From Clostridia bacterium (GTDB lineage Bacteria > Bacillota > Clostridia > Oscillospirales > Acutalibacteraceae): a stretch of 64,000 bases of DNA. The notes beneath the pieces were generated by a model that worked only from the letters and a program-made list of their open reading frames with translations, was not told the origin of the DNA and made no database searches. The translations under genes were made by a program, and so were the position numbers. The stretch covers positions 1-64,000 of the forward strand of contig JAFRRP010000022.1 of assembly GCA_017428085.1 (NCBI GenBank). The letters are read 5' to 3'. Below are positions 1-7,673 of the stretch, in pieces. Within the stretch, counting starts at the first letter, position 1. Each line of letters begins with the position of its first letter.

Positions 1-2049
1 ATGGGCGATGGGATCGCCGTTGGTAAAGGTATGCGCGTCGTCAGCTTCTACCGCGCCGCAGACCGCGCAGGAGTAATAGTACACAGCGGAGGCCGTGCAG
101 GTGGCTTCGCTCTTCAGCGCTTCGTCCTTCACCGTGGCGGCAGAGTAGTTATGCACGCCGGTGGCGGAGAGGGTTTCGGTCTGCTGGGAGGTATAGGTAT
201 TGCCGCCCGCCGTAAAGCTGGCGGTGTAGGTGCGCACGCCCGCCGCGGTGCAGGTGGGCTGCGTGGTGACCGCGCTGGTCACCGTGGTGGTAGCCTGCTT
301 GGAATGGCCATTGTCGCGGAGGCACGTCACTGTGGCGTTGGGGCAGGCGTAGCCGTTCCAGTTAAAGACGGCGTTGGCGTAGTCCCAGTCATGGCCGAGG
401 GTGCTGCCGTAAGCGGTGCTGCACTTGGTACAGACGGGCTTATCCGTGCAGGTGGCTGTGCCGCCGGAGCAGTTCTCCGTGGCATTTTGCGTGGTACCCA
501 TACCGTAGGTACCGCAGGCGGCGAAGCGCTCGCATTTTCTGTAATGCTTGCCCGCGCTCTGGTTGACGTAATCCCCCGTGTAGTTGTGGCCGAGGGGATC
601 ACCGTATTCGTAGGTGGTTGTGCCTTTCGCGTCGCAGCGGGAGCACTTATAGTAGTATACCGCCTTGGCCGTGCAGGTAGCCGCCGATTTCAGGTATGTT
701 GACGTGGTTGTCTGGCTGGTAAAACTATGGTTGAGCGCGGAGGGCGTCGTGTTGTCCGTGTAGTTGTAACCGCAGGAACAGGTATACTTCGTGGAGCCCG
801 CCGTGGTACAGGTGGCGTTGTTCGTCACCTGTGAGGAATAGCTGTGTGCCGAAGTGGCATAATTCGCGTTGATGGTCCGGGTGGAAGTCACGCCGGTATA
901 GCTGCCGTTCCAGCTGGAGAAGGTATAGTGGTTGGCGGAATCATAGGTCGTGGAAACGCCGGGCGGGGTGGCGCTGCCGCCGTAGCTGACCGTCTGGGTC
1001 TTCAGCGTGCCGGTGGTGGTGCCGCTGGTGTAGCCCTTGAAGGTGACGGTGTAGGTGTTCAGCGTCAGGCCGCTGACCGCGTTGGACAGCGCCGTGGCGT
1101 AGGAATTGATGGTATCCTGCGTTGTGGTGGTAAAGCCGTCGTTCAGATCGGACAGAACACCTTCCGCGTTGGTCAGCGCGTTCTGGAGCGCCGTTCTGGA
1201 AGCGGAGGTATACTTGGCAGAATAGTTGCTCTCGTTATATCTGCCAAGTGCCGTGGTGTAGTTGCTCCGCAGTGTGTTGGAATTGACCGTGGTAGTCAGG
1301 CGCTTGTAACCGACGTAGCGGGTGGAATGGCTTTGTGCCGAGCTGTGGGCGCCGCTGTTGCAGCCGCGGGAAAGACAGCTTGCCATGGTCCAGCCGGAAC
1401 TGGTGCCGGAGAAGCAGTCGACCGCGATAATGGGCGCGCCCGCGGAGCGATCCATGGTGGCGCAAAGATATTCGTAGCCGCAGCCGGACTTTCCCTTCAG
1501 AAAATCTGTTGCGTGGTCCACCGAATAGTCTTCCAACGGGCTTGTTCCGCAACGGAAAAATACAATGCCGGTACTTGCATCCGGTACCCCGGTATAAGCA
1601 GTTCCGTTAACATAACCTGTGCCTGTGTGGTTACCGGGCCAGTCGCCCTGATTGTTGTGGTAAGTGTAGTTTCCATGTGCGTCATCGGAATCAAAAAAGG
1701 AGATATCCGTAATGGCTTTCGTCGGGTCGGTAGTGGTTCTGTAGCCGACACCGACGTTTTTTGTCCCGCTCCAACTTTGCATCATATCAAGGAAATTAGA
1801 GCAGGGCGTCCAACCGGCGTTTGTCAATTGCGATTTGACCGTATTCAAGCTGTCGCCATCATAGCCGGCGGCAAGCGCTCTGATAAACGTCTGTGAGGAG
1901 GAGTAATAGTACTCCGTTGAATACGGCTTGCTGTACGTACCGTAGGCGTGCGCCTTTTCGGTAAAGGCGATCGTGATCGCCGGGATCATGGTGAACACCA
2001 TGGCCAGCGTCAGCAGTAAGGAAAGCGTTTTCTTCAGTTTGTGAGACAT
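1..2049 (-). CDS. Secreted repeat-rich surface protein (3' part lies outside the window)
   Basis: The reading frame stays open from an ATG at 2049 to the left edge, so 683 residues are seen and the C-terminus is missing. GGAGG lies 10 nt before the ATG. The first 38 residues form a signal peptide (MSHKLKK, then a hydrophobic core) with cleavage likely after AHA. A secreted domain of about 230 residues that I do not recognise follows. Next come a FIVAR-like helical segment (YTSASRTALQNAL), an InlB/Flg_new-type beta repeat, and then several Cys-rich modules with CxxC or CxC pairs (CSCGYNY, CSRCDAK, CAVCGA) of the kind that recurs in large clostridial cell-surface proteins. Adhesion or cell-wall display is inferred; no enzymatic motif was seen. 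Confidence 0.8.
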   Translation of the reverse strand, partial: MSHKLKKTLSLLLTLAMVFTMIPAITIAFTEKAHAYGTYSKPYSTEYYYSSSQTFIRALAAGYDGDSLNTVKSQLTNAGWTPCSNFLDMMQSWSGTKNVGVGYRTTTDPTKAITDISFFDSDDAHGNYTYHNNQGDWPGNHTGTGYVNGTAYTGVPDASTGIVFFRCGTSPLEDYSVDHATDFLKGKSGCGYEYLCATMDRSAGAPIIAVDCFSGTSSGWTMASCLSRGCNSGAHSSAQSHSTRYVGYKRLTTTVNSNTLRSNYTTALGRYNESNYSAKYTSASRTALQNALTNAEGVLSDLNDGFTTTTQDTINSYATALSNAVSGLTLNTYTVTFKGYTSGTTTGTLKTQTVSYGGSATPPGVSTTYDSANHYTFSSWNGSYTGVTSTRTINANYATSAHSYSSQVTNNATCTTAGSTKYTCSCGYNYTDNTTPSALNHSFTSQTTTSTYLKSAATCTAKAVYYYKCSRCDAKGTTTYEYGDPLGHNYTGDYVNQSAGKHYRKCERFAACGTYGMGTTQNATENCSGGTATCTDKPVCTKCSTAYGSTLGHDWDYANAVFNWNGYACPNATVTCLRDNGHSKQATTTVTSAVTTQPTCTAAGVRTYTASFTAGGNTYTSQQTETLSATGVHNYSAATVKDEALKSEATCTASAVYYYSCAVCGAVEADDAHTFTNGDPIAH

Positions 2050-2088
2050 TTCATCAAAACCTCCGTTGCGATATTTGTCTAGTTTATC

Positions 2089-2117
2089 ATTATAATAATT
2101 TATAGGCGCGTTTTCAA
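2089..2117 (-). promoter_or_regulatory. Sigma-A promoter for the left-edge surface protein
   Basis: On the minus strand a TTGAAA -35 box (2112-2117) and a TATAAT -10 box (2089-2094) are separated by exactly 17 bp. This leaves a leader of about 35 nt before the ATG at 2049. Confidence 0.7.
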
Positions 2118-2167
2118 CACGTTTGGCAATTTTTGTTGAATACGCCGTCATTTTCAGCAAAAATACA

Positions 2168-2201
2168 CAAAAAACCGGACCGCTTTTTGACGGCGGTCCG
2201 G
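2168..2201 (-). terminator. Intrinsic terminator after the asnA/GAF operon
   Basis: A 9-bp perfect stem (CCGGACCGC with its complement, 2175-2183 and 2193-2201) is followed on the minus strand by a TTTTTT run. It lies downstream of the GAF gene that ends at 2321. Nothing else was recognised between 2118 and 2320. Confidence 0.75.
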
Positions 2202-2320
2202 GAAAAGGCATTTTATTGTCGTATGTCGCCATTCCGGTCGTTGGTCCATGATCGTCAGCCGCCAGAAGGCCTTGTGAAAAATCCGGTCAGATCGGCTTTT
2301 TTTCATAACTTACGACCTGC

Positions 2321-2773
2321 TTACAGAAAACGTTCCGCCAGCGCGGCGAAGCGTTCCAGACCGGCGCGGTCGTCTTCCGTAAAGCGGGCGGGCAGGGGGC
2401 TGTCGATATCCAGCACGCCGATCACCTTCCCGTCCTTTCGCAGGGGCGTCACGATCTCCGACCGGGAGGCGGCGTCGCAGGCGATATGGCCGGGGAACCG
2501 ATGCACGTCCGGTACCAGTTGGGTCTCGTTCGACGCGGCGGCGGTCCCGCACACGCCCCTTCCCCACGGGATCTTCACGCAGGCGGGCCTGCCCTGAAAG
2601 GGCCCCAGCACGAGGGCGTCGCCCTCGGCAAGGTAGAACCCGGCCCAGTTGATCCCCTCCAGCGTTTCGTAGAGCAGCGCGGACAGGTTGGCGAGGTTGG
2701 CGACGGGGTAGGGCGCGTCCTCCGTCAGCGCCTCCGCCTGCCGCAGCAGCAGCTCGTAATCGGTGGCAAACAT
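2321..2773 (-). CDS. msrC: GAF-domain free methionine-(R)-sulfoxide reductase
   Basis: A 150-residue single GAF-domain protein, the normal size for the fRMsr (MsrC/YtsP) family, which reduces free methionine-R-sulfoxide in the cytoplasm with thioredoxin-type reductants. The three cysteines typical of the family are present at residues 65 (RPACVKIPWG), 75 (GRGVCGTAA) and 99 (HIACDAAS), and the hallmark NWAGFYL is at 42-48. It starts 6 nt after asnA ends and is probably translated from the same mRNA. The family call is firm; activity rests on the conserved cysteines. Confidence 0.85.
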   Translation of the reverse strand: MFATDYELLLRQAEALTEDAPYPVANLANLSALLYETLEGINWAGFYLAEGDALVLGPFQGRPACVKIPWGRGVCGTAAASNETQLVPDVHRFPGHIACDAASRSEIVTPLRKDGKVIGVLDIDSPLPARFTEDDRAGLERFAALAERFL

Positions 2774-2779
2774 GGGCGC

Positions 2780-3787
2780 TTACAGCAGGATGATGTTGTG
2801 CGCCGCGCAGGCTTCGCGCATATCCTCCGGCCAGATGGACACCTGCACCTCGCCGATGTGCGCCTTTTGCAGCAGCAGCATGCAAATGCGGGACTGGCCC
2901 AGCCCGCCGCCGACGGAAAGCGGCAGCGTGTCCGTCAGAATGCCCTGATGGAACGCGAAGCGCTCCCGGTCCTGCGCGCCCGCCTTTTGGAGCTGTTCCT
3001 TCAGCGAGGCCGCGTCCACGCGGATGCCCATGGAGGAGATCTCAAAGGCGCAGCCCAGCACGTCGTTCCACAGCAGGATGTCGCCGTTGAGCTGCCAGTC
3101 GTCGTAGTCCGGCGCGCGGCCGTCGTGCTTGATCCCGCTTTTCAACCTGTCGCCGATCTGCATCAAAAACACCGTGCCGTGGGCCTTGACGATGGCGTTC
3201 TCCCTCTCCTTGGGGGACAGGTCGGGGTAGAGATCCTCCAGCCCCTGGGTGGTGATGAAGAACACGTCCGGGTTGACCTTGCAGTCCAGCGCCGGATAGG
3301 CGGCCTTGACCGTTTCATTGGTCTTCGCCAGCGCCGCCACGATCTTTTTGACGGTATCCTTGAGATAATCCACGTTCCGGTCCTCGCGGCGGATGACCTT
3401 TTCCCAGTCCCACTGGTCCACGAACAGGGAGTGGAGGTTGTCGCAGTCGTCGTCGCGCCGGATGGCGTTCATGTCGGTGTAGATGCCCTCGCCCGGGCCG
3501 TAGCCGTAGCGGTACAGCGCCATACGCTTCCACTTGGCAAGGCTCTGCACCACCTCCGCCACACCGTCGATCTCCTTCATCGTGAAGTGGACCTTGCGCT
3601 CCACACCGTTCAGGTCGTCGTTGATGCCGGAATCCTTCGTCACCATCAGCGGGGCGGTGACGCGATCCAGATTCAGCGCCTTGCCCAGCTCCTGCTGGAA
3701 CGTATCTTTGATGATCTTGATGGCTTTCTGCGTGTCCCGCTGGGACAGCGCGGAACGGTAGTTCTCGGGGTAGACCATATTTTTCAT
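2780..3787 (-). CDS. asnA: Aspartate-ammonia ligase (asparagine synthetase A)
   Basis: 335 residues, the usual AsnA length. The family makes asparagine from aspartate, ammonia and ATP and is built on the class II aminoacyl-tRNA synthetase fold. Recognisable segments include APLMVTKDSGINDDLNGVE near residue 45, SLFVDQWDWEKVI near 140 and GGGLGQSRICMLLL close to the C-terminus (class II motif 3). The start at 3787 is chosen because AAGGAG precedes it; an in-frame ATG 29 codons upstream has no such site and would run into repeat sequence. It lies next to asnS, so asparagine supply and charging are adjacent. Confidence 0.93.
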   Translation of the reverse strand: MKNMVYPENYRSALSQRDTQKAIKIIKDTFQQELGKALNLDRVTAPLMVTKDSGINDDLNGVERKVHFTMKEIDGVAEVVQSLAKWKRMALYRYGYGPGEGIYTDMNAIRRDDDCDNLHSLFVDQWDWEKVIRREDRNVDYLKDTVKKIVAALAKTNETVKAAYPALDCKVNPDVFFITTQGLEDLYPDLSPKERENAIVKAHGTVFLMQIGDRLKSGIKHDGRAPDYDDWQLNGDILLWNDVLGCAFEISSMGIRVDAASLKEQLQKAGAQDRERFAFHQGILTDTLPLSVGGGLGQSRICMLLLQKAHIGEVQVSIWPEDMREACAAHNIILL

Positions 3788-3820
3788 CGTCTCTTCTCCT
3801 TTCATAATGTTGAAAGAAAA

Positions 3821-3970
3821 AAGTTGAAAGTTGAACTTTCGGAACGCTTCGCGTTGGATCTTATTCCGTAGCACGGAGCCTCAGCTCCGTTTTTATGATC
3901 CAAGCCCGCAGGGCTTCCGCATTTTAACTTTTCACTTTCAACTTTTAACGCAGCTGAGGCTGCGTGCTAC
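3821..3970. repeat. Mosaic repeat: heptamer inverted arms plus a REP pair
   Basis: The left arm (3821-3840) holds AGTTGAA heptamers and the right arm (3922-3948) holds their complement. Between them lies a GTAG-headed REP hairpin (3868-3891; stem ACGGAGC/GCTCCGT, loop CTCA) and a core reading GATC-CAAG-CCCG-CAGGGCTTC (3897-3917). A second REP in opposite orientation (3947-3970; stem ACGCAGC/GCTGCGT) closes the element. It fills most of the asnA-asnS spacer. Confidence 0.85.
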
Positions 3971-4006
3971 TCCTTTCTCTGAATGAGAAACGGTAGCGCG
4001 GCATGT

Positions 4007-5383
4007 TTACCGGATGTTCCCCACCGTGCGCGGGTAGAAGATCACGTCGCGGATGTTGCTCATGCCGGTGCAGTACATGATGATACGCTCAAATCCCAGC
4101 CCGAAGCCGCTGTGGGGCACGGAGCCGTATTTGCGCAGGTCCAGGTAATCGCCGTAGTCGTCCATGGTCATACCCTTGGCCTGCATGGCGGCCACCAGCT
4201 TGTCGTAATCGGCCTCTCTCTCGCTGCCGCCGATGATCTCGCCCACGCCGGGCACCAGCAGGTCGGTGGCGGCCACGGTCTTGCCGTCCGGGTTCTGCTT
4301 CATGTAGAAGGACTTGATATCCTTCGGATAGTTGATGAGGAACACCGGCTTGTTGTAGACCTGCTCGGTGATATAGCGCTCGTGCTCGCTCTGCAGGTCG
4401 CAGCCCCAGTAGACGGGATACTCGAACTCCACCTTGGCCTCTTCCAGAATTTTGATGGCGTCGGTGTAGTCCACGATGGCGAACTCGTTGTTCACCACGT
4501 TCAGCAGCTTTTCGGTCAGGCCCTTTTCAAAGCGTTCCTCAAAGAATTTCAGCTCCTCCGGGCAGCGATCCATGTACTCCTTGATGATATACTTGATCAT
4601 CTCCTCCGCCAGCTCGATCAGGTCCGGCAGCTCGCAGAAGGCGATCTCCGGCTCCACGTGCCAGAACTCCGCCACGTGGCGCAGGGTGTTGCTCTTTTCC
4701 GCCCGGAAGGAGGGACCGAAGGTATAAATTTTGCCCATGGCCATGGCCGCGCCCTCGCCCTCCAGCTGGCCGGACACGCTCAGGCCCGCCTTTTTGCCGA
4801 AGAAGTCGTCGGCGTAGTATTCCTCGGCGCTCTTATACTTGTCGGAATAGCCGATGGTGGTCACCTTGAACATCTCGCCCGCACCCTCGCAGTCGCTGGC
4901 GGTGATCAGGGGCGTGTTCACGTAGACGAAGCCCCGGTCCTGGAAGAAGCGGTGGATGGCCGCCGCCATGACCGAGCGCACGCGGAACACCGCGTTGAAG
5001 GTGTTGGTGCGCACCCGGATGTGGGGGATCTCCCGCAGGGTCTCCAGCTTCTGGAACTTCTTTTGCAGCGGATAATCCGGCGGGCACACGCCCAGCACGG
5101 TGATCTCCTCCGCGTTGATCTCGGTGGTGTCGTTGCGCTCGTTCTTCACGGCGGTACCCACCACCTTGATGGCCGCGCCCAGCTTGGCGGCCTCCTCCGG
5201 CAGGACCACGTCGGAGGTCTTGTCGATGACGATCTGCAAATGGTTCAGCGTGGTGCCGTCGTTAAGCGCCAGAAACGCCACGTTCTTGGAATCGCGGGCG
5301 GTGCGGACCCAGCCGCAGACCGTGAGCTTCTGCCCCAGCAGGGATTCGTCTTTCATGATTTGGATGACGTCGGTGTGTTTCAT
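4007..5383 (-). CDS. asnS: Asparaginyl-tRNA synthetase
   Basis: 458 residues. An N-terminal OB-fold anticodon-binding domain (KLTVCGWVRTARDSK, residues 19-33) is followed by a class IIb catalytic core with motif 2 (GPSFRAEKSNT, then HVAEFWHVEPE) and motif 3 (GFGLGFERIIMY). It charges tRNA-Asn. The start at 5383 has AGGAG 8 nt upstream. The gene has its own promoter and an Asn-specific T-box leader, so expression should rise when uncharged tRNA-Asn accumulates. The AsnRS rather than AspRS assignment agrees with the AAC specifier in the leader. Confidence 0.96.
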   Translation of the reverse strand: MKHTDVIQIMKDESLLGQKLTVCGWVRTARDSKNVAFLALNDGTTLNHLQIVIDKTSDVVLPEEAAKLGAAIKVVGTAVKNERNDTTEINAEEITVLGVCPPDYPLQKKFQKLETLREIPHIRVRTNTFNAVFRVRSVMAAAIHRFFQDRGFVYVNTPLITASDCEGAGEMFKVTTIGYSDKYKSAEEYYADDFFGKKAGLSVSGQLEGEGAAMAMGKIYTFGPSFRAEKSNTLRHVAEFWHVEPEIAFCELPDLIELAEEMIKYIIKEYMDRCPEELKFFEERFEKGLTEKLLNVVNNEFAIVDYTDAIKILEEAKVEFEYPVYWGCDLQSEHERYITEQVYNKPVFLINYPKDIKSFYMKQNPDGKTVAATDLLVPGVGEIIGGSEREADYDKLVAAMQAKGMTMDDYGDYLDLRKYGSVPHSGFGLGFERIIMYCTGMSNIRDVIFYPRTVGNIR

Positions 5384-5397
5384 TGAAATTCACTCCT

Positions 5398-5760
5398 AAA
5401 ATAAAATATACAGTTGTCTGTCCCCGATCCACAGTCAAGTGAATCGCTTCATAGGACGAGCAACTGTAACCCGCGGTACCACCTATTTTGCCCAAAGGGC
5501 CTCTTTGCGGCTTCTGCAAAGCCTGTCGCGGTAACGGGCGACGACCGTATTGCCTACTGCCCTGCGCCGGTAGCACGCTGCCTTAGCAGCGTTATCGACA
5601 TCCGTTTGACGGAGCTGAGGCTCCGTGCTACGGTGTTGTGTCGCGGGGGTTCAGGTCAAAGCTAAGAAGGGTTCTTCACGCGAACGCCGCTGCGCGGCTT
5701 CCACCGCCCCGCGCTCTCTGAAAACGCTCTTTCGCGCTACTTTGCTTCCTCAACGCCTTT
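5398..5760 (-). promoter_or_regulatory. T-box riboswitch, Asn-specific, upstream of asnS
   Basis: Read on the minus strand, the leader has the 5' Stem I start (GAGGAAGCAAAGTAG), the AGAGAG box (5714-5719), the GGTGGAAG apical segment, a specifier loop GTGAAG-AAC-CC with Asn codon AAC at 5673-5671, and the T-box sequence AGGTGGTACCGCGG (5471-5484). It ends with a terminator stem (TACAGTTG with CAACTGTA, 5409-5469) and a T-rich tract. A head-to-head REP pair (5570-5631) is inserted between Stem I and the antiterminator. Confidence 0.93.
5570..5631. repeat. REP pair (BIME) inside the asnS T-box leader
   Basis: A forward GTAG-headed hairpin (5570-5593; stem ACGCTGC/GCAGCGT, loop CTTA) and a reverse copy (5608-5631; stem ACGGAGC/GCTCCGT) are separated by about 14 nt. 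The outer ends read GTAGCACG and CGTGCTAC. Confidence 0.85.
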
Positions 5761-5769
5761 ATACTGTGC

Positions 5770-5798
5770 ATTATATGTTCCCGTTATTTATTTGTCAA
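5770..5798 (-). promoter_or_regulatory. Promoter of asnS
   Basis: A consensus TTGACA (5793-5798) and TATAAT (5770-5775) pair with a 17-bp spacer on the minus strand. Transcription would begin just before T-box Stem I. Confidence 0.9.
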
Positions 5799-5816
5799 TA
5801 TCAAAACGCAAATTTA

Positions 5817-5845
5817 TTGACATTGTTTTGTTTTGATATTATGAT
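5817..5845 (+). promoter_or_regulatory. Promoter of the aldo/keto reductase operon
   Basis: TTGACA (5817-5822), a 17-bp spacer and TATGAT (5840-5845), divergent from the asnS promoter with only 18 bp between the two -35 boxes. Confidence 0.85.
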
Positions 5846-5877
5846 AGACAGTAAAGAAAGATCGGAGGTTTTTTAAT

Positions 5878-6744
5878 ATGTTCACATCCAAGACCGACTG
5901 CTTTACCCTGGCCAACGGGGTACAGATCCCCTGCATCGGCTACGGCACATGGCAGACGCCCGACGGCGAGACCGCCGCGGCCTGCGTGAAAGCCGCCCTT
6001 GATGCGGGCTACCGCCACATCGACACCGCCTTTGCCTACGGCAACGAGACGGGCGTGGGCGAGGGTCTCCGCCGGTCCGGCGTGGCGCGGCAGGAGATCT
6101 TCCTCACCAGCAAGCACTGGGTGACGGAACGCGGCTACGACAAGACGATCAAGGCCGTGGAGACCTCGCTGCGGCTGCTGGGAACGGATTACCTTGACCT
6201 GTACCTGGTCCACTGGCCCTGCGTCGCCAAGCTGACGCCGGAATGGAAAGAGGTCAACGCCGACACCTGGCGCGGCTTTGAGCGCATGTACAAGGACGGC
6301 AAGCTGCGCGCCATCGGCGTAAGCAACTATTTCCCGAACCATCTGGAGGCCCTGATGGACATGTGCGAGATCAAACCCATGGTGAACCAGCTGGAGTTCC
6401 ATCCCGGCTACACGCAGATGGACAACATCCGCTGGTCGCAGGAACACGGCATGCTGGCGCAGGCATGGTCGCCCTTAGGCAGCGGCGCGGTGCTGGCCGA
6501 TCCCACGCTGAACGCCATGGCGGAAAAATACGGCAAGTCCGTGGCGCAGCTGTGCGTGCGCTTCGCGCTGCAGTGCGACGTGCTGCCCCTGCCCAAATCC
6601 ACCAAACCGGAACGCATCGCCGCCAACGCGGACGTGTTCGACTTTGCCATCTCCGACGAGGACATGGCGGCGCTGCTGGCCATGCCGCAGCTGGGCTTCA
6701 GCGGCTTTTTGCCGGAGGACGCCCCCGCCGACGCCATCGCGTAA
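5878..6744 (+). CDS. Aldo/keto reductase (AKR family, NADPH-dependent)
   Basis: 288 residues, a typical TIM-barrel AKR close to 2,5-diketo-D-gluconate reductases. The catalytic tetrad is visible as D49, Y54, K79 and H112 (HIDTAFAYGNE, LTSKHW, LVHWP). C-terminal LPKSTKPERI is the usual cofactor-phosphate binding segment. The physiological substrate cannot be told from sequence. GGAGG stands 9 nt before the ATG. The activase gene begins 5 nt after the stop, so the two are co-transcribed. Confidence 0.92.
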   Translation: MFTSKTDCFTLANGVQIPCIGYGTWQTPDGETAAACVKAALDAGYRHIDTAFAYGNETGVGEGLRRSGVARQEIFLTSKHWVTERGYDKTIKAVETSLRLLGTDYLDLYLVHWPCVAKLTPEWKEVNADTWRGFERMYKDGKLRAIGVSNYFPNHLEALMDMCEIKPMVNQLEFHPGYTQMDNIRWSQEHGMLAQAWSPLGSGAVLADPTLNAMAEKYGKSVAQLCVRFALQCDVLPLPKSTKPERIAANADVFDFAISDEDMAALLAMPQLGFSGFLPEDAPADAIA

Positions 6745-6749
6745 CCGGC

Positions 6750-7586
6750 ATGACCGGGCGCGTATTCGACATCCAGCGGTTTTCCATCCACGACGGGCCG
6801 GGCATCCGCACGTCGGTGTTTTTCAAGGGCTGCCCTCTGCGCTGCGCCTGGTGCCACAACCCGGAATCCCAACGCCCGGGGCCGGAGCTGCTGTTTTTCG
6901 CCCATAAATGCAAAAGCTGCGGCAAATGCGCGGCAGTGTGCGCCAATACCCACACGGACAGGTGTACCGCCTGCGGCCGGTGCGTTTCCGTGTGCCCCCA
7001 CGGCGCGCGGGAGATCAGCGGATACGAGATCACGGCGGATGAGGTTCTGGAAAAGGTGCTGCGGGACCGGGCGTTCTACGAGATCTCCGGCGGCGGCGTG
7101 ACGCTGACCGGCGGCGAGCCGCTGGCCCAGCCGGACTTTGCCGAAGAACTGCTGAAAAAATGCAAGGGCAACGGCCTGCACACCGCGATCGAAACCTGCG
7201 GCTTTGCCCCGTGGGAAACATTTTTGCGGCTGCTGCCGTACCTCGACCTCGTGTATTTCGACATCAAGGGGATCGACCCGGCGCTGCACAGGCGCAACAC
7301 AGGCGTCGATAACGGGCTCATCCTCGCCAACGCCGCCCGGCTGAAGGAAAGCGGCAAAGAAGTGGTTTTCCGCATGCCCTATATCCCCGGATATAACGAC
7401 GGGGAGCTGGAGGCGGTCAAAAGCTTCGTCGGCGCGTTTCCGCTGCAGCTGATGCCCTACCACGCCACCGGCGAGGGCAAGTACGCCGCGCTGGGGCGGG
7501 AATATCCCGCCGCCGGGACGCAGCCGCCGGAACCGTCCGTGATCGCCGCGCTGGCGCAGCGCTGCGGCGCGATCTACGAGCCGTAA
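6750..7586 (+). CDS. Glycyl-radical enzyme activating protein (radical SAM)
   Basis: 278 residues. The radical SAM motif CPLRCAWC gives C28, C32 and C35, which bind the SAM [4Fe-4S] cluster. It is followed by a ferredoxin-like insert with two Cys clusters (C54/57/60/64 and C72/75/78/82), the arrangement of the longer GRE activases rather than PflA itself. TGGEP is the SAM-binding segment. These enzymes install a glycyl radical on a partner such as a pyruvate formate-lyase-like enzyme or dehydratase. No glycyl-radical enzyme is encoded in the window, so the partner is unknown. The ATG at 6750 lacks a clear ribosome site and probably depends on coupling to the gene before it. Confidence 0.9.
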   Translation: MTGRVFDIQRFSIHDGPGIRTSVFFKGCPLRCAWCHNPESQRPGPELLFFAHKCKSCGKCAAVCANTHTDRCTACGRCVSVCPHGAREISGYEITADEVLEKVLRDRAFYEISGGGVTLTGGEPLAQPDFAEELLKKCKGNGLHTAIETCGFAPWETFLRLLPYLDLVYFDIKGIDPALHRRNTGVDNGLILANAARLKESGKEVVFRMPYIPGYNDGELEAVKSFVGAFPLQLMPYHATGEGKYAALGREYPAAGTQPPEPSVIAALAQRCGAIYEP

Positions 7587-7624
7587 CCCCCGCTTTATCA
7601 AACAACTTAGCACATATGAAAACG

Positions 7625-7660
7625 CCGCCGGTTCTTTCACGGGACCGGCGGTCTCTTTTA
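7625..7660 (+). terminator. Bidirectional intrinsic terminator
   Basis: Stem CCGCCGGT/ACCGGCGG (7625-7632 and 7644-7651) is followed by a T-rich tract on the plus strand and by CGTTTTC on the minus strand. It lies between two convergent genes. Confidence 0.75.
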
Positions 7661-7673
7661 CGTTTCGCGTCGT

